The notes beneath the pieces are model-generated. The model did not search any database, had not been told where the DNA came from, and worked only from the letters and a program-made list of their open reading frames with translations. This document shows positions 1 through 12,224 of a stretch of DNA of 64,000 nt, in pieces. The stretch spans positions 298,489,114 to 298,553,113 of the forward strand of contig JBOZIK010000001.1 of NCBI GenBank assembly GCA_051453625.1. The letters run 5' to 3'. The position numbers and the translations under genes were made by a program. Position 1 is the first letter of the stretch; the number at the start of each line of letters is the position of its first letter. The stretch comes from Welwitschia mirabilis. Its lineage: Eukaryota; Gnetophyta; Gnetopsida; Welwitschiales.

Positions 1-99
1 TTGAATGAGTACTTCCTTTACATTTTTATTTCATAATTACTTAGTGTAGGTATTTAAAATCTTTTTAAGATGGATTTATCTACTTAAAAGTTATGGTTC

Positions 100-911
100 T
101 CATTCAATCAAGTATTCTAACCTTGAAGATAGTATTTTATCTTTTGATAGGCTTCTTTAATTGACTTAATTTCTAAAGTACAGGGAACATATTTGAGTTT
201 AGATGGTAAGGTGATAATGCAACTATTATATAACTACTCTTTAGAGAAACTCTTTTGGTATTTCATTAGATGTTATAATTTAAACCAATATTCATCTAAT
301 GGATGTTTTCCCTAGTAGAGGAATTGGAATTCCATCATTTGGTCTTTGATGAAGTCTTCTAAAATGAATTTATTTTTAAATTCTTCTATAAAGGTAGTCC
401 ATGATATCCTTTGGGGATGTTTCTACTAGCATCATGACTACCATTCTTGTTCATTTTATATAAGAAAGATAGCAACATATGCACATCATCTTTCTGGTGT
501 AACATTTCGAAGATTAAAGTAGTTTTCTATTTATTGAATACAAAATATGTCTTATTTACTTGTTTATACCTTTGCTTTGTATTTTTCTAGGAGTATCATC
601 TTAGAAAATTTTTCTTTTTCCTATTATTTTATTTTGAAATTATTTTCTCAGTTGAATAGAAAGGATTAAATATTTACCTCTATGTTTAGCATTCTCATTT
701 AAATGTTCTAAAGGTATACTACATATGATGAAGTATTTTGGCCTAAGGTGGATGGCTATTCTTGGGATGCCCTAGGATTTTGTTTGATGGGTTTTTCTTT
801 CACCTGAGAAGGTAGGTTGTCGATCCTACTAGCAAGGAATTTATTTTGTAAATGAATATGATCTTGTTGAACCTCCATCTCATTCATTTGTCCATTTACT
901 CTATGTTCCAT
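100..911 (-). pseudogene. Ty3/gypsy gag relic
   Basis: This is a decayed retrotransposon gag (structural polyprotein) read on the minus strand. A plausible start ATG lies at 909-911 and opens a charged, glutamine-rich N-terminus. The best part is about 117-404, where one frame gives the plant gag pattern: a Trp followed by EEFKNKF, then DQMMEFQFLY, a stop where the usual Gln-Gly lies, then HPLDEY and later LPSKLKY. The in-frame stops fall where CAG or CAA codons are expected. Nucleocapsid and pol would lie beyond base 1. It is oriented away from the Athila-like element that follows. The class call rests on motif order recalled for plant gypsy gag; the lineage is not resolved. Confidence 0.68.
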
Positions 912-1179
912 GATGCATTAGTTAATTCAGTATTCTCTTAAACTCATTTACCTCTTCTTTTTTTCACTCATCTTTTGAGAATAATCCACTCTTTTTATAA
1001 TGGGAATTATGTCCTTTTATAGTATTATTATAGTTAAGCATCTATGACTAAAAGTTGGTTAGGAAAAATAGTGAAAAAATTAGTTTAGTGATTATCATAA
1101 TATTCCTTGATGACATGGGTCCCATTAGCGGTAACTATAAAAAAGGTGTATTATTGGATACCCTAAGAGCAACATTAGA

Positions 1180-2110
1180 TGATATGTAATTGTCAAGATT
1201 AAACTATGATGTTAAATATTTAAGTATTACATCAAACATTTAAGTGCAATGTTAGACACCCAAGTGTGACATTAGGGTTTATTTGTAGAGTAAGCACGGG
1301 CACAATGACAAGCATCAAAGTTGACAAAAGTTGCCAGTGCCTCATGAGGACAAGTGCGATGTCAGACACTCAAGTATGATCTCAAACATTCAATTGTGAC
1401 ATTAAAGAGACCTATTACATGAAAATTGAGCAGAGCAGGGTATGCTAAGGTTGAATGGAAGGTTCTAAAAGCCTACAAAAGAAAGTATAACATTAGATAC
1501 CTAAGTGTAACATTAGACATTTAATTACGATATTAGAGAGCTCTATCATGTAAAACCTAAGGCAGAGCAACCTATGTCAAGGGTGAATAAGAGGTTTTGA
1601 AAGCCTATAAAAGCAAGTGTGATATCAGGCATCCAAGTGCAATGTTGAACACCTAAGTTTCATAACAGACTTCATTCCAAGTATAATTTTAAAGTGAAAC
1701 ATGAAATTTTAGAGTCATGTGGAAGGCGTTAGAGTGTTATGAGCTCAAGTGTAACATCGAGCACTTAAGTATAACATTAAGCACTCAAGTATGAAATTAA
1801 AAACACAAGTGAAATGTCTAAGCCTAAAGTATAATGTTAAACCTTCTTCACGGAGTAGGCTTGAGTAAGATAGGAAGTGCCTAGTGCAAACAGAAGGTTT
1901 TGGAGCATCATAAGACCAAGTGCGATGTTAAGCACTCAAGTGCAATGTTAGACATCCAAGTTTGACATAAGAGCCTTTGTAATGAAGTGAGATGGAGTAG
2001 AGCAGGTAGTTCCAGAGTTAAGTGAAAGGTTTCAAAGCATTACAGGACTAAGTGTGATGTCAAACACTCAAGTGCAATGTTAGACAGTTAAGTGTGACAT
2101 TGGTCTCTAA
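1180..2110. repeat. 131-132 bp higher-order tandem array
   Basis: Equivalent AAGT positions fall at 1352, 1483, 1615, 1747, 1918 and 2050, giving spacings of 131, 132, 132, 171 and 132. Most units carry two to three short subrepeats of about 20-22 bp (type AAGTGCAATGTTAGACAC) and then a unique part containing GAGCAGAGCAGG-like sequence and a GAAAGCCTACAAAAG-like end. The 171-bp unit has two extra subrepeats. The array lies between a minus-strand gypsy gag and a plus-strand Athila-like LTR, so it may belong to the LTR or UTR of either. Confidence 0.82.
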
Positions 2111-3566
2111 AGTAAAACATAATTGTGGATTACATTATAGAATATGGCATTTATTTTTGTTGTTTCCTTGATTTAACAATTTTGCAATGTCAATTTGTGG
2201 GAATTTCATGATGTATTTAGAGTACTTTTGCAGGACATTTATATAGGTTTTGATGCAATACTGATGACTATTAATATTTGATAGGATGATCAGTAAAACA
2301 TGTGATACCTCATGTCTTTAGCAATTTCATGGGCTTATTCTATTACTGTAGAATTGAAAGAAGGACTATACGATGCAAAGATTAATTTACCTTAGAGAAA
2401 AGAGTAAAGGAAGACTATTGTCCCCATAGTCATTCCCACAACATCTAGGATGACCAGATTACTAATGTAGATGAAAGCCTACATCACTGACAATAGTACA
2501 TGGTACACTACCTAAGTTGTTAAGGCGGTGTCGTCCCCTATGTCATGTGGATGATAGATAGGATAATAACATCGGGACTATGGATAAGAAATACACGAGG
2601 CTGACGACAGCACATGGCACACTGCCCAAGCCATTAAGGTGGCATCGTCCTCTGTGACGTGTGGACGATAGACATGACAATTATTGTTTTTATAATGCAG
2701 CAATAAATTTCATTTTAAATGGGATCAAATAACCCATGTGGATTATTAGAATTTCTTTTTCTTACCTTTAGGGTTTACCTCCAAATTCCTCAATTGAAAA
2801 TATACAAATACCTTCTCCTCCTTCATTTCCACCTGATATTTTGTACCTGATACTTGTGATGGAAGCTTAAAGGGTGAGAGATCCATCCCATGTTATAGGA
2901 AGGAGTATCCTTACTATTAGGATGTGTCCATCTTATTGAGATTCTATTATTCTGATTTATAAGTATGTTATTCTGATTTCATTTAGATTAATACAAATTC
3001 CTCTTTCATTTCATTATTGTTCATCTTCCTTATGATTTAAGTTGGTCTTAGTTACTGACAATCTTTTATTTATTTAGATCATAAGGGCAACTTTTGTTAA
3101 GGTTGACCTTGTTAGTAGAATAAAGTTGCATTACTTCTTTCTTTATTTTCATATTATATTTCATTCACTACTAGGAAATATCTCATAGTTTATATTAATT
3201 AAAAACTAGTAGACACTCTTCTTACTTAATATAAGTTATAGAGAAGTAGTCTTTATAATAGAAAGACTAGGATCTAAGTAAGATTTATTTTCATTCCCAT
3301 TTTTATTTACATTTCCATTCACTTGCATTCCATTTCTATTTAAGCATTGCATTTACTTATGTTATTTTCTTTCAATTTTTATAAAGACAAAAAGAACTAA
3401 AATACATTGTCAAAATCAATTCTCTAACTCTAATCCTAGAGCCTTCATTGGATTATGATATTTGAGTGAACTTCCATTTATAATAGAGAGTCTTTTCTAC
3501 AATTTACATGATTTATAGGTTTATATAAAGGATTTGCAGATTGCATAACTTCACATAACAACATTT
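2111..3566 (+). mobile_element. Probable 5' LTR of Athila/Tat-like element
   Basis: The stretch ends immediately before a degenerate tRNA-Asp primer-binding site and is followed by gag on the same strand, the place expected for a 5' LTR. It holds a TATA-like run (AAAATATACAAATACC, about 2797-2812) and a duplicated G+C-richer block at 2487-2680. The left boundary is not defined and no matching 3' LTR is in the window, so the edges are guesses. Confidence 0.42.
2487..2680. repeat. 80-bp direct duplication, G+C-richer
   Basis: Two related blocks, 2487-2566 and 2601-2680, start 114 bp apart. Both hold CTGAC, CATGG, CACAC/ACACT, TTAAGG and a CGTCC..GTG.CG/ATGATAGA end. The second copy keeps several CpG sites where the first has TG or CA. 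It probably lies inside an LTR. Confidence 0.7.
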
Positions 3567-3584
3567 TGATACCATTGTCATGGA
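3567..3584 (+). other. Degenerate primer-binding site (tRNA-Asp type)
   Basis: The 18 bases TGATACCATTGTCATGGA align without gaps to the Athila-type site TGGCGCCGTTGCCGGGGA. Six of the seven differences are C to T or G to A, as deamination would give. A gag frame follows on the same strand, which supports the call. The canonical site is from memory of Athila-class elements. Confidence 0.62.
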
Positions 3585-4099
3585 AGGCTGCAAGGAGCTA
3601 AGAGGATTGTCACTAATCAAATAGGTACCTTAAATCTTTGTATTTAGGTTATTTATTTTAAATTACCATTATATTTTTTCTAGCTTAGGTTAAAGTAGTT
3701 TTATTTTTATAACTTAATTTTATGCATTTTCTTTTTATTTCTCTGTCATCTTACCTATCGTCCTTATGACCTGAGAGGACGACAATTTGAAAATTTTTCC
3801 ATATTTCTACATTCTCTCATTTTCTTTTCCATAAAATAAATCTCTTGTCATCCTTTCTATCATCCCCATGACATACCTAGATGATAGTCTACTATTTTTC
3901 TTCATTTTTTGTAATTTTGGATTTTTCATTTAGTGTGATCATCATCCTGCCTATCATCCTCATGACCAAATAGATGATGGTCTATTATTTTTTATTTCTT
4001 CATTCTATTAGTTATTTGAGCATGCAGGGATATGGTGATTACTGGTAAAAAGATGAAATATCAGAGAGAATCCTAATTGAAAAAAATATTAAAGAAGGA

Positions 4100-5690
4100 T
4101 TAATTGATTTTAATTTAAATCTAGGTATGCATATCCCAAGTACCTAAATTCCTAGAATTAAAGAAGAAGATTTTTCTATGTTTATTATTTCAAAATCCAA
4201 TTTTGCAAAAGAAAAGTATAGTGTAGAAGGCAATTGTATTGTTTCTTCAAAAATGTAAAATATTTTGAAAGCATTACAAAAACAAAAGCTAGTAGATTCT
4301 TCTAATGCTCCAATCATAATAGGAACTTCTTCTTTGAATGTAAACATTATGCTTAGGGATTTAATTAGTAATAGAAAATGTAAAATTCAAAATCCTTTCA
4401 ATATACCTCCTGGACATGATGTAGAGTTAAGAAATTTAAGTGCATATTCTACCTCTTCTGGAGAATCAGAAGAAGATCCTTTTCAACATCTAGCTAACAT
4501 AGAGCAACTTGTGCTTACATCTGGAAATGGAAAAAAATGTATTAGTAATCATACATACATAAGTATTTTTCTAGTTACCCTTAGAGAAAGGAAAAAAATT
4601 TGTCTCAAAACCATCCCATATACAAGTCTTAAATCATGGAGTCAAGTGCAAGAAGTTTGCATTAAAAGATTTTTCAGTGAAAGCACTATGAGGAAGAGAA
4701 GAAAAGAATTAACCAACTTCTAATAAAAAGATCATAAAGATTATGCAATCATTTATGAATGTTTTATAATTGTTAGTCATTCAAACCTTATTAATGAATT
4801 TTTTAAGGAAGAACTAGTAGATTATTTTTATAGTGGACTAAATGATTCAACCAAATAATTTGTATACTTTTCTTATGAAGGAAATTTGTTGAACTTAAGC
4901 TTAGATGATGCTTGGAGTGTGTTGAGAATTTAGTGGAAATTAGTAAAACTTGGTTTAAGCCCACTAAGAAAAACATATTGTACGACAAATTTTGAAAGAC
5001 CTAAAAGAGGTGAAACATGAAAAGGAAGAAGAAAGAAAGGATTTAACTAATTTGATGAAAGATTTCACTACTACTTTAGAGAAGTATACTCAAATAATAG
5101 TTGATGCAAAGATTGTTAAGAATAAACCCTTAACTTCTAATTGTGAACTTTATGAAGATGATTCCCATTCAATAAAAAAATGTCCTTTATTACCAACTTG
5201 TAAAGAAAGAATGTTTAAGGAAGTATGCGCTTTCAACTAAAGAACTCCTAGCTTTAAGAGCTAACCACCATTTCAACAAAAACCAATTGGGCAACTCAAA
5301 TGGAAATCATTTGAGGACATATTTAAGAATTTCAACTTCCAATCAAAATCTCAACAAAATATAAATTATTCCCTTAGAGAATCCATTGAGGAAATAAGAA
5401 AGGTATAAGAAAAAACTAATATCAGCATTAAGAACCTAGTGAATGTGCTTCAACAAAAAATGCTCGCCAACCATATACCACAAAGGTCTCTTTCTTTCCA
5501 ATCAATACCCAACCCAAATGAAGTTGGGAAACACTTAAAAATTGTAACAAGAAGTCAAAAAGATACAACACCTCCTACTCATAAGGTTTCAACTTCTAAA
5601 TAAAATGAATAAATGAAGAAAGATAATGTAGAAATCCTAGATTCTTATAACCTTCCTTTCACATCATCTGCTAAAACCTCTATCAAATAT
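4100..5690 (+). pseudogene. Athila/Tat-like gag relic
   Basis: This is a gag polyprotein relic of a Ty3/gypsy element of the Athila/Tat group. One frame from about 4265 to 4723 is open and contains EDPFQHL, ISIFLVTLRE, then SLKSWSQ and a KRFF segment, the order seen in plant retrotransposon gag_2 domains (ED.. HL, ..F..SL...A..W, W......F...FF). After a stop at 4721, related sequence follows with FYSGLND and DDAWSVL (the usual NGL..ET and EA..LL region). A second open stretch, 4992-5240, has a heptad-like charged segment and a CEL..DDSH...KCP segment resembling a zinc-knuckle remnant with one Cys lost. Beyond 5240 an SIPNPNEVGKHL segment resembles the gag-protease linker. The element is cut by the gap at 5697; protease and RT are not present. 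No credible ATG start remains. Confidence 0.8.
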
Positions 5691-5696
5691 AATTTA

Positions 5697-5796
5697 NNNN
5701 NNNNNNNNNNNNNNNNNNNNNNNNNNNNNNNNNNNNNNNNNNNNNNNNNNNNNNNNNNNNNNNNNNNNNNNNNNNNNNNNNNNNNNNNNNNNNNNN
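5697..5796. other. Assembly gap, 100 N
   Basis: The run of exactly 100 N is probably a fixed-size scaffold gap. It separates the gag relic from a CA microsatellite. Confidence 0.97.
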
Positions 5797-5801
5797 ACAC
5801 A

Positions 5802-5866
<65 letters not shown>

Positions 5867-5880
5867 ACACACATATGTAC
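5797..5880. repeat. (CA)n microsatellite
   Basis: An almost pure AC/CA dinucleotide run with a few CATA interruptions abuts the gap on its right side. Open frames across it are low-complexity Thr-His or Cys-Val artefacts. Confidence 0.97.
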
Positions 5881-7340
5881 ATACATTCATATATATATAT
5901 GCTTTATATCTTTGTAATGTCCATAGGAAATATTAGTGGTTTAGAAAATAGATTAAATATTTTTATTCTAATGAAATATGCTATTAAAGGAGGTACATTT
6001 AAAATCAACAATTTGCAAATATATTTAAATTAAAACATGTAGGAACATATCTATGATGTAATTTAGAATAAAATAAAATAAGGAATGGTAGTGATAATAA
6101 TTTTTGTTTGTAACATAATTAGATATGTTCTTGATTATGAATTCACATAATTGCTTAGCTTGAGCTAGATCCCAGTTATCAATGAATGGGATTGTAACCA
6201 TCATTGTATGTTGGCAAAAATCCAACAAAATTAGATATACATGAAAAATGGTTCTCTAATAACAATATAGAAGTAAGTTAATAGATCTCTAAAATTATAG
6301 TAAATTTCTATAAGCTAAATTAATAGTGTTAAGAAATGATGGTGTTTTTTCTTAGGTTACTTTAATACCTCAGATAATGTAAAAGAAATGTAAATTAGGA
6401 TTAATTTTAAATGGGAATGTAACAATTTCAAATAGTAAGATAGTGTAACATTTTAGAATATTGAGATAGTGTTTTGTTAGTATTTTGTAAGTATACTAAG
6501 CATTTTATAATATGATATTAAATAATAATAAAGAATAGCATGCACTTGATAATATGACTAAAAAAAGAATGAATGAATAAAAAGTATTATAAACTAGGTT
6601 GAATAATTTTGTAAGTCATAGTTGAATGAATGAAATTTTCTTTGAAGGGAACTTATAGTGTTGAATGGTGCATTAGGAAAAAGCCTAATCTCTAGAAACA
6701 TTTATTGGATATCATAAGGACATGTCAATGATTTGATCAATCATTATATAAATACTTAAATCACTTAAAAGGCCTATTTATGATGTCAAAAATAGCTTCC
6801 TAACAAGAGACTGATGTACAAACAACATGTTGTGGATATAGAGGATCATCCAAAAATTATTTTTAATGATGAAAAATTTCATGCAAATTATACTATAAAA
6901 ATACATTAAGGAGACAACTAGGATGTTTTTCATAACAATGTAATGTGTGAGTAGCATTACTCATGAGTTCAAAACTAGTTCATGAAGTGACAATATCAAT
7001 GTCATCATTCTAAAGAAAATATTTTAACTTGATATATGCTTGACTTTTATTCTATGTGATGCACAAAAAGTACTTAAACAATAGAACAACAAAAAAAATC
7101 AAACTTATCTTTCACTTGTAAGAGATACCTCATGAAAATGGACATGTTTGAAAGTATAATGTAAGAACAATAAAGAAGAAAATAAGATGTACTTAAAAGG
7201 CTTTATGTAGATTCTTAAATTTCAACTAATATTTATTAACGGCTTTCAAGATGGTACATGTATCATACTAATGAACACGGGTCTTGTGATCTAATCTCCT
7301 TTGTCTCCTTGCCAATAAAATAAATGAGAGCATGGTGGTG
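5881..7340. other. No recognisable feature
   Basis: This AT-rich sequence has stops in all frames and no recognised gene, LTR edge or array. It may be decayed internal sequence of the element interrupted at the gap. Confidence 0.5.
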
Positions 7341-7501
7341 AAAAAATCAAATACCACCAAGTATGGGTGGGATCTACTTAACATGTTTTGCACATCAAGA
7401 TAACTACATCAATACAAGAAGAGCAAAGGGGGAATCACATACTCCAGCTACCAAAAAACTACCCACCTGAAAGTGTGGGTGGGACCTACTTAATGTATTT
7501 C
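7341..7501 (+). repeat. Short duplicated motif flanking a purine tract
   Basis: A block of about 36 bp with GTGGG(T)GGGA(T/C)CTACTTAA occurs near 7353-7385 and again near 7461-7493. Between them AAGAGCAAAGGGGGAA (about 7418-7433) resembles a polypurine tract. An LTR-like repeat begins about 170 bp further on, so this could be the 3' end of a plus-strand LTR element. Confidence 0.35.
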
Positions 7502-7605
7502 CCATACCAGTAGTAAGCGAATATTATATCCTAGACCTTTAATAAGCTTTTTTCAACCATTTTCTCTTTGTCAAAAAGAGTAAGAATTGTCATGCTATAG
7601 AGACA

Positions 7606-8243
7606 TTATAGCCATTATAAATCTAGATCTAGAATAATAAAATTCTAGTCAAATTATGGCAAATTATGAATAACTTCAATCATATGTGGAGTAAAGTGTA
7701 GAATAAATCATTAAAGCATGAAGTGGGAAACAATTTAAGCTTTAATTAGGCCTTACTTTCATAAACTTCCTTAGGATTGTGAATTTGTTTGGTATGTTAT
7801 TATTAGGAATAGATGTATAACATTATATTTTGTTAGGTATTAGGTATTATATTTGTAATCCTTAGTTTTTGTAAATCAACTTAGATGTAGATTATAAGAT
7901 TAAGTTATTAAGTTATCCTATATTTATATTTTATTTCCTTCTTGGATTAGTTATTAGAAATAATATTTCTTCCATAAGTAGGGGTAGTGACAATTCTATT
8001 CTATTTTATTTTATAGCTTTCATGATATCTAAGTAGCTTATGATGATTGGTGAATAAAATATCCTAAATTAATCCTCTTTTAATAGCATTTTTAAAAATA
8101 AAATCATAAAACATGTTTTATTATAATTCAAAATTAAATAAGATATTTATGACTTGATAACATATTTATATACTAACTTTTATATGGAAAATATATCAAT
8201 TTCATCTATAAAAATATCCCAACTAGCCATTTGAAGGTCTCCT
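7606..8243 (+). repeat. Dispersed LTR-like repeat, copy 1
   Basis: The segment matches 42214-42840 along its full length with substitutions and small indels. Both begin at TAGCCA(T/C)TA(T/G)AAATCTAGAT and end at a shared CATCCCAACTA-like block. The other copy has a TATA-like TTATATAAACTTCC, here mutated to TTTCATAAACTTCC. Size and promoter suggest a solo LTR, but TG/CA ends are not clear. Confidence 0.55.
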
Positions 8244-9139
8244 AGTGATCATTACTCGATGTGAAGTTGTAACTACTAGTTAACAATTAAACAATTTAAG
8301 TCATACTCATGATTTAATTTAAATTGATAAATTATTTTTAAAAACATTGATATAAATTCATATACATTACATATATTATGAAAATTCACTTTGAATTATG
8401 GAATTTCCAAATAAATAAAAATATTTATCTATAAAAGTCCTATTTGGTTTACAATTCCATTAATTTTCTCACTTTAAAAAAATCTCAAAGTGAATAATAG
8501 TGTGATCTTCTTCATAGGTAAATTTATTTTTCAAAACATTATGATGATTTTCATCCCCTTTAATCAATTTAGAGATTTCCCTCAAGTTTTAAATCAAGTT
8601 ATAAGGTCTAGAAAATTTAGATGGAAGGTCATTTTCTAAACAGAAAAACATACATTTTTCTGTTACTCAAGAAAATATATATATATGAGATAAGATAGAT
8701 AGAAGAAATATAAAAATAAAAGAAAGAAGTGAATACTCATTTAGTAGAAAAATATGTTCCTAGATGAGACCTCCTACGATCTCTAAAGGTAGACTTCCTT
8801 TGGGTCTCATCAAACCTATCCATGACCCCTACATTTTTTCTTATCTTTATCAATTAAATAATTCTAATTTAATTTGTATTTCTCATAGGCATCACTTTAA
8901 GCAAAAATTGCTTTCCTTTGAGAAGGAAATAGGAGTAATATTCCTTCATCTTTATTGAAGTGGAATTGGATATGACTTTTTTTATTCTTCTTCTTCTTTT
9001 TCTTAGTAATAATTTCTTGTTTATTTAACTCATGTTTGTTTGTATCTAATCTATATTGCATACCTTTTAATCCCACTTGTTTTCTTATCTTCTAGGTAAT
9101 GTATTACTTTTGCAAGACACCTTTCTACATGGATATTTT

Positions 9140-9989
9140 AGTATCATTTACATGATAAATTAGATCAAATACAAGAATGTGAAGAAAAAGGTTATAGTAC
9201 TTATTATTTGGTTCTTTACCAAAAAGAAATAGGAATTTTTACATGTTGAATTCCTTATTAGTTTTAAAAATATAAATGAAAGTAAGGATAAGAATATAAA
9301 AGATAAGAGCAATGATAGATATTACTAATAATGAATCTCAAAAAGGCTAATTGATTTTTGAAAAAAAAATGAAATACTTACATGACAATTATTCTTCATT
9401 ATTGGGGACATATTGCATATAAATATCACTACATATTAAATTTAAATCTTCTCTAAAGTGAGTCAAGGATTGGAATTAGGAATGCCTACTACTTTAGTAA
9501 TTAAATAGGAAGTAATGGAATTATTAATAGTTATTATCTTGATGAAGAGAATTCAAAGACATTTTTTTCCTCACATAATTCCACTATATGTCCTCCTTTT
9601 TATAGAAGAAAAATAATAGTTAAGAACCTCTTTTCCTTCCTTAGAAAGTAACTATTTTCACTTTATTACAAGAGCTAGTCCCATCTACTATAATTAGAAC
9701 CTCACTAAGAAAGAAAATGAAGAACAAGTAAAAAAAATATAAATCCTCCTTATATTAATAATTTTATCAAGCTAATTAGAGTACATAAGTAGGAATTATT
9801 TATACAATAGTAGAAACAAAAAATAGTAAATAAAGAAGCAAGGAATGAATTATTACCATATCACATAACAAATATGCTATAAATTAAAATACAAGTAATG
9901 ATTATAAAGAATAAATAATTAGAAAGAGACAAATATAAGTAGTGGTAATTATAGAGAATAGAGAGTCCTTGATGCAATAGTTATTATTA
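9140..9989 (-). mobile_element. Copia 3' LTR, copy 1
   Basis: On the minus strand the pol relic ends at a purine tract (ATTAGGGGAGG, 9990-10000) and a sequence shared by three copies begins at 9989. In the 51-kb copy the same edge reads GGAGG then TGATAATAAC, keeping the LTR-type TG. A minus-strand TATA box (TATAAAAAGGAGGAC) lies near 9590-9602. The distal edge is set where the 12.2-kb copy stops matching and is approximate. No target-site duplication was found. Confidence 0.5.
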
Positions 9990-9999
9990 CCTCCCCTAA

Positions 10000-10640
10000 T
10001 TCAAGTATCAATAATAAAAATAGTGTTGTATCTCTTCTCAAATACTAACCTTATAAGTGTCTTAGTAAATGTGTTTTCAAGATAATTTAATGACTTCATA
10101 GAAATATTGATAATATATTCATTATTTATAAGATCTCAAATCTTGTGTTTAATTAGATTATAAGTTAGAGCAATAGTATTAGTATTACTAATTATTTCAC
10201 CTATAGGAAATCCAAAATTATTAAACATATTAAAAAGAAACACTACTTGTGTAGATTATTTAGCTGTATCATTATGTGTTAAACTTTAGCTATGGGCATT
10301 ACAATAATAGAATTCTTCTTAATTTTTCATGAAATTAGGTTTAAAAAAGAGTAATATAATAGCTAGAAGTAGATCTCAAATCATGAATTTATTGAATAAA
10401 CATTAACCTAAAATATTCATAGAGGATGGACTAATCTTGATCAATAGATTCATCCATGTAACTAAGAGATCCTTTAATATAAATGATACTATAGTCTAAT
10501 GAAACTTTGATATATTAAAAGACATTATTTATTCCATTCAAATGAGTTTTACTTATATCAAATACATGCTAACAAACACAAGTACCTACAAGCCATATTC
10601 TAATAAAGTTTTAGTAAGGTACATTAAGATTTGACCTAGG
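10000..10640 (-). pseudogene. Ty1/copia RT C-terminus and RNase H, copy 1
   Basis: This is a relic of the 3' end of a copia polyprotein on the minus strand. ILMYLTKT (about 10608-10628) fits the GSLMYLT motif after the RT catalytic core. LLVTWMN further on fits the usual GY.DADW block. Near the end, IALTYNL, an NNEYI stretch, ISMKS and FTKTL (10052-10069) fit the AI..NP..H.RTKHI to LAD.FTK.L tail of copia RNase H. Stops interrupt it throughout. The polypurine tract and LTR follow in the expected order. Gag, integrase and the YVDD region were not found upstream, where an unrelated plus-strand module sits. The copy at 13.0-13.7 kb retains GSLTYLTNT and supports the call. Confidence 0.66.
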
Positions 10641-11049
10641 GATATAAAGATAGTTGAATCAAAATAAAGAAGATTGATAATTTTTGAAGAATTCATAGCA
10701 TGGGCTACATCTATTCTAATAAATTTGATCCCCAAGATTAATGACAGGAATTTATTTTATCATAAAATTAAAGAAATATTTATTATGAATTTTTAAAGTA
10801 TAAATGAATTCATTAATCTAAATAATTACCATAGTTTATTCATCCTCCTTTCAAAGATATATTATCAGAGTCATTAGGCATCAATTGAAGTCATTGGAAT
10901 AAAAGAGAGTATTAATCCTACTATAACAACATTATGATACTTGCTTTATTTCATGCAAGACATGTTTTAAGTATTATATCATGGTGTTAGATTTAGGAAT
11001 TTTAAATTCTTCATATAATCCATTTGACAATTTTTAAATTTTAACATAA

Positions 11050-11573
11050 ACTTTATCTTTGATGAATCACAAATTCTTAATAGGTTTAATAATAAAAGGG
11101 ACCTTTTTTGGTGTTAAATAAAAAAGATAGAGAATCAAACATAAATTGGATTAAAATTAAGAAATTTTATAGTATTTTAGAAGGTTATCCATATGGTTAT
11201 CTAAACAAGGAAAGGATATGATTACCTACTATTTGATTTCATCTATTAATAGATTTCACCTATCATCAAATTCTAGGAAGTTCAGGTGGTAATAACCAAT
11301 GGTTAATTAGCTTTCTCTATTACTTGAGTTGTAATGTAACCATTCTTCTTTAGTTAGTAATTATAACTATAAATATAATTATCCATCCAAACCTATATAA
11401 ATACCCTAAGGCATCTGATTTTATCATCTTTTTTTACATCAAATTATGTTATGCTATTAAATAATTTTGGATAAGGGATCCACCTACTTGTAAGAAGAGA
11501 TATATTTACTATTTAGATGAGTATCTTACATTACAGGGCTTTTACTCATAAGTGGATGTATGAAAGTATATTC
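11050..11573 (+). promoter_or_regulatory. Promoter/leader module P, copy 1 (truncated by gap)
   Basis: The plus strand shows CATCCAAACC, then TATATAAATACCCTAAGG (about 11395-11412), then a TTTTATCATC stretch, then a conserved leader with CATCTACTTG-like, TCC.CCATTACAGG-like and CTCATAAGTGG blocks. The same order occurs at 14.08-14.78, 53.0-53.64 and 34.3-34.96 kb. It looks like a TATA promoter with transcribed leader, as in the U3-R-U5 of an LTR or a pararetroviral leader. Function is inferred from layout only. Confidence 0.42.
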
Positions 11574-11673
11574 NNNNNNNNNNNNNNNNNNNNNNNNNNN
11601 NNNNNNNNNNNNNNNNNNNNNNNNNNNNNNNNNNNNNNNNNNNNNNNNNNNNNNNNNNNNNNNNNNNNNNNNN
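11574..11673. other. Assembly gap, 100 N
   Basis: The 100-N run cuts the promoter/leader module after GAAAGTATATTC. The other copies continue there with ACTTTTAATTAATAAA-like sequence. Confidence 0.97.
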
Positions 11674-12224
11674 CATTGAATCTTTACAAAAATTAGTTTT
11701 AATTATGAATAGTGATTTTAATATGACTAAAAATTTTATTGACAATAAAGGATGTAGAATCTAGGGTCTAGATCATTAGAAATTATCTACTTAATCTCAT
11801 TTAAAAATAAGTTCAATATTCAAGATTGTAATCATAATTAAAAGAACTCTAATATCTCATGATGGTTTACTTAGAATAATACTCATATAGAAAATGCCTA
11901 AATTACTCTTATCTTGATTGAGCCTATTTATCTAATAATAATTTAATTTATTTCTCTTAGAAGAAGGAATATCCAGTTAAGACAGATTATACATAGTTTG
12001 TATCTAATTAGTCTTCTATTATGTATTCCATACAACATCATAATAACTCAACCCCTTGTTAGGATCCTTTCATTTTTAATACTTTCTTTCTTTAAAGTAA
12101 TCATTTAGGTAATTCCATTTTGTAACTCTAAAACTTATCCATAAGACTTCTTAATAATACTAGATAGCTTTATTAGTGAAATGAAGCCTCTACCATAGTT
12201 TAGTAAAATACTTTGATAAGTTCG
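11674..12224. other. Unassigned spacer between two copia copies
   Basis: This sequence is not matched in the 49.8-58.3 kb block, and no coding or LTR signature was recognised. It lies between the gap and the distal edge of the second copia LTR. Confidence 0.5.

Noticed and set aside
5613-5936. Open frames with Thr-His or Cys-Val runs across the gap
   Set aside because: They are translations of the (CA)n microsatellite and N bases.
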